Shown here: in pieces, positions 13,623 through 14,002 of the stretch | Numbering within the stretch: position 1 is the stretch's first letter | Layout of the letters: every line of letters begins with the position of its first letter | Assembly (NCBI GenBank): GCA_003491925.1 | Contig: DNAU01000297.1 | Span: forward strand, 1 to 14,002 | Direction of reading: 5' to 3' | Source of the DNA: Chloroflexota bacterium | Lineage (GTDB): Bacteria; Chloroflexota; Dormibacteria; Aeolococcales; Aeolococcaceae | Length of the DNA stretch: 14,002 bases | Translations under genes and position numbers: made by a program | The notes under the pieces: model-generated | The model's database searches: none | What the model saw: only the letters and a program-made list of their open reading frames with translations | What the model was told of the DNA's origin: nothing

Positions 13623-14002
13623 ATGCGCAACGTCGGTCTGCTCGCCACCCGAACCGTTCTCGGCGGGTATCTCGCCGTCCACGGGGCCCAGAAGCTGTTC
13701 GGTTCCTTTGGAGGCCCTGGCCTCGACGCCACTGCGGCGGGGTTCGAGGCGATGGGCATGCGGCCCGCGAAAGCCATGGCGACACTCGCCAGCGCCAGCG
13801 AGCTCGGTGGTGGAGTGCTGACCGCGACGGGGCTGGCGTACCCGCTGGGCCCGCTGGCCATCGCGGGCGCCATGAGCGTGGCCACCGCGGTGCACCGCAA
13901 GCAGGGACCGATGTCGCAGAAAAGGGGCTTCGAGTTGCCCCTCACCAATCTTGCGGTGGCGATCGGGTTGATGAGCTCGGGGCCGGGCCGTCTGGTGCTG
14001 GG
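13623..14002 (+). CDS. DoxX-family membrane protein (partial, runs off the window)
   Basis: The reading frame opens at the ATG at 13623 after a clear GGAGGT and is still open at the window end, giving about 126 residues. MRNVGLLATRTVLGGYLAVH followed by GAQKLFGSFGG is the first helix and conserved GxxKLFG turn of the DoxX/YphA family. The helices AMATLASASELGGGVLTATG and YPLGPLAIAGAMSVATAV follow, then a fourth helix begins near LTNLAVAIGLMSSGPGRLV. DoxX relatives are four-helix inner-membrane proteins, some linked to thiol-redox stress or thiosulfate oxidation; the specific role here is unknown. It is probably the first gene of its transcript. Confidence 0.85.
   Translation, partial: MRNVGLLATRTVLGGYLAVHGAQKLFGSFGGPGLDATAAGFEAMGMRPAKAMATLASASELGGGVLTATGLAYPLGPLAIAGAMSVATAVHRKQGPMSQKRGFELPLTNLAVAIGLMSSGPGRLVL

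Overview
The window is GC-rich DNA with strong GC bias at third codon positions. It suggests an actinomycete-like or related deep-branching high-GC Gram-positive or Terrabacterial lineage (Actinomycetota, Dormibacterota or Chloroflexota). The sequence alone does not settle which. Only gene families are recognisable; there is no rRNA or tRNA to place it.

Region 1 (1-3583) holds a short membrane protein with a Pro/Thr-repeat tail, translationally coupled to a Sec11/SipW-type (S26B) signal peptidase. The peptidase ORF continues without a stop into a TOPRIM domain of the kind found in phage and plasmid primases. A truncated IS630-type transposase 3' end follows, then an intact metal-dependent amidohydrolase.

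Region 2 (about 3591-9743) is a surface-protein export island. It contains a 312-aa secreted protein, a TasA/camelysin-like secreted protein with a SipW-type signal, a second S26B signal peptidase, and a wall- or membrane-anchored Pro/Ser/Thr-tailed exported protein that overlaps the peptidase gene. Two direct copies of an ~800-bp degenerate block (R1) lie upstream of the two secreted-protein genes. Two copies of a ~234-bp block (R2) lie upstream of the membrane protein and upstream of the 312-aa secreted protein. R1 contains decayed coding sequence on the minus strand, including what looks like a nitroreductase C-terminus. R2 keeps its nucleotide sequence but not a reading frame, so it is probably a promoter or leader.

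Region 3 (9878-14002) has a minus-strand quinone-oxidoreductase-like MDR protein, an IS3-family element cut off just before its catalytic domain, a complete solitary MreB, a small acidic minus-strand protein, a truncated Mth938-like domain remnant, and the start of a DoxX-family membrane protein that runs off the window.

The probable working unit is the export island: dedicated signal peptidases next to their likely SipW-dependent substrates. The most unusual item is the signal peptidase-TOPRIM fusion. The many IS and gene fragments show the region has been rearranged repeatedly, so rearrangement is the main rival explanation for the unusual joins.
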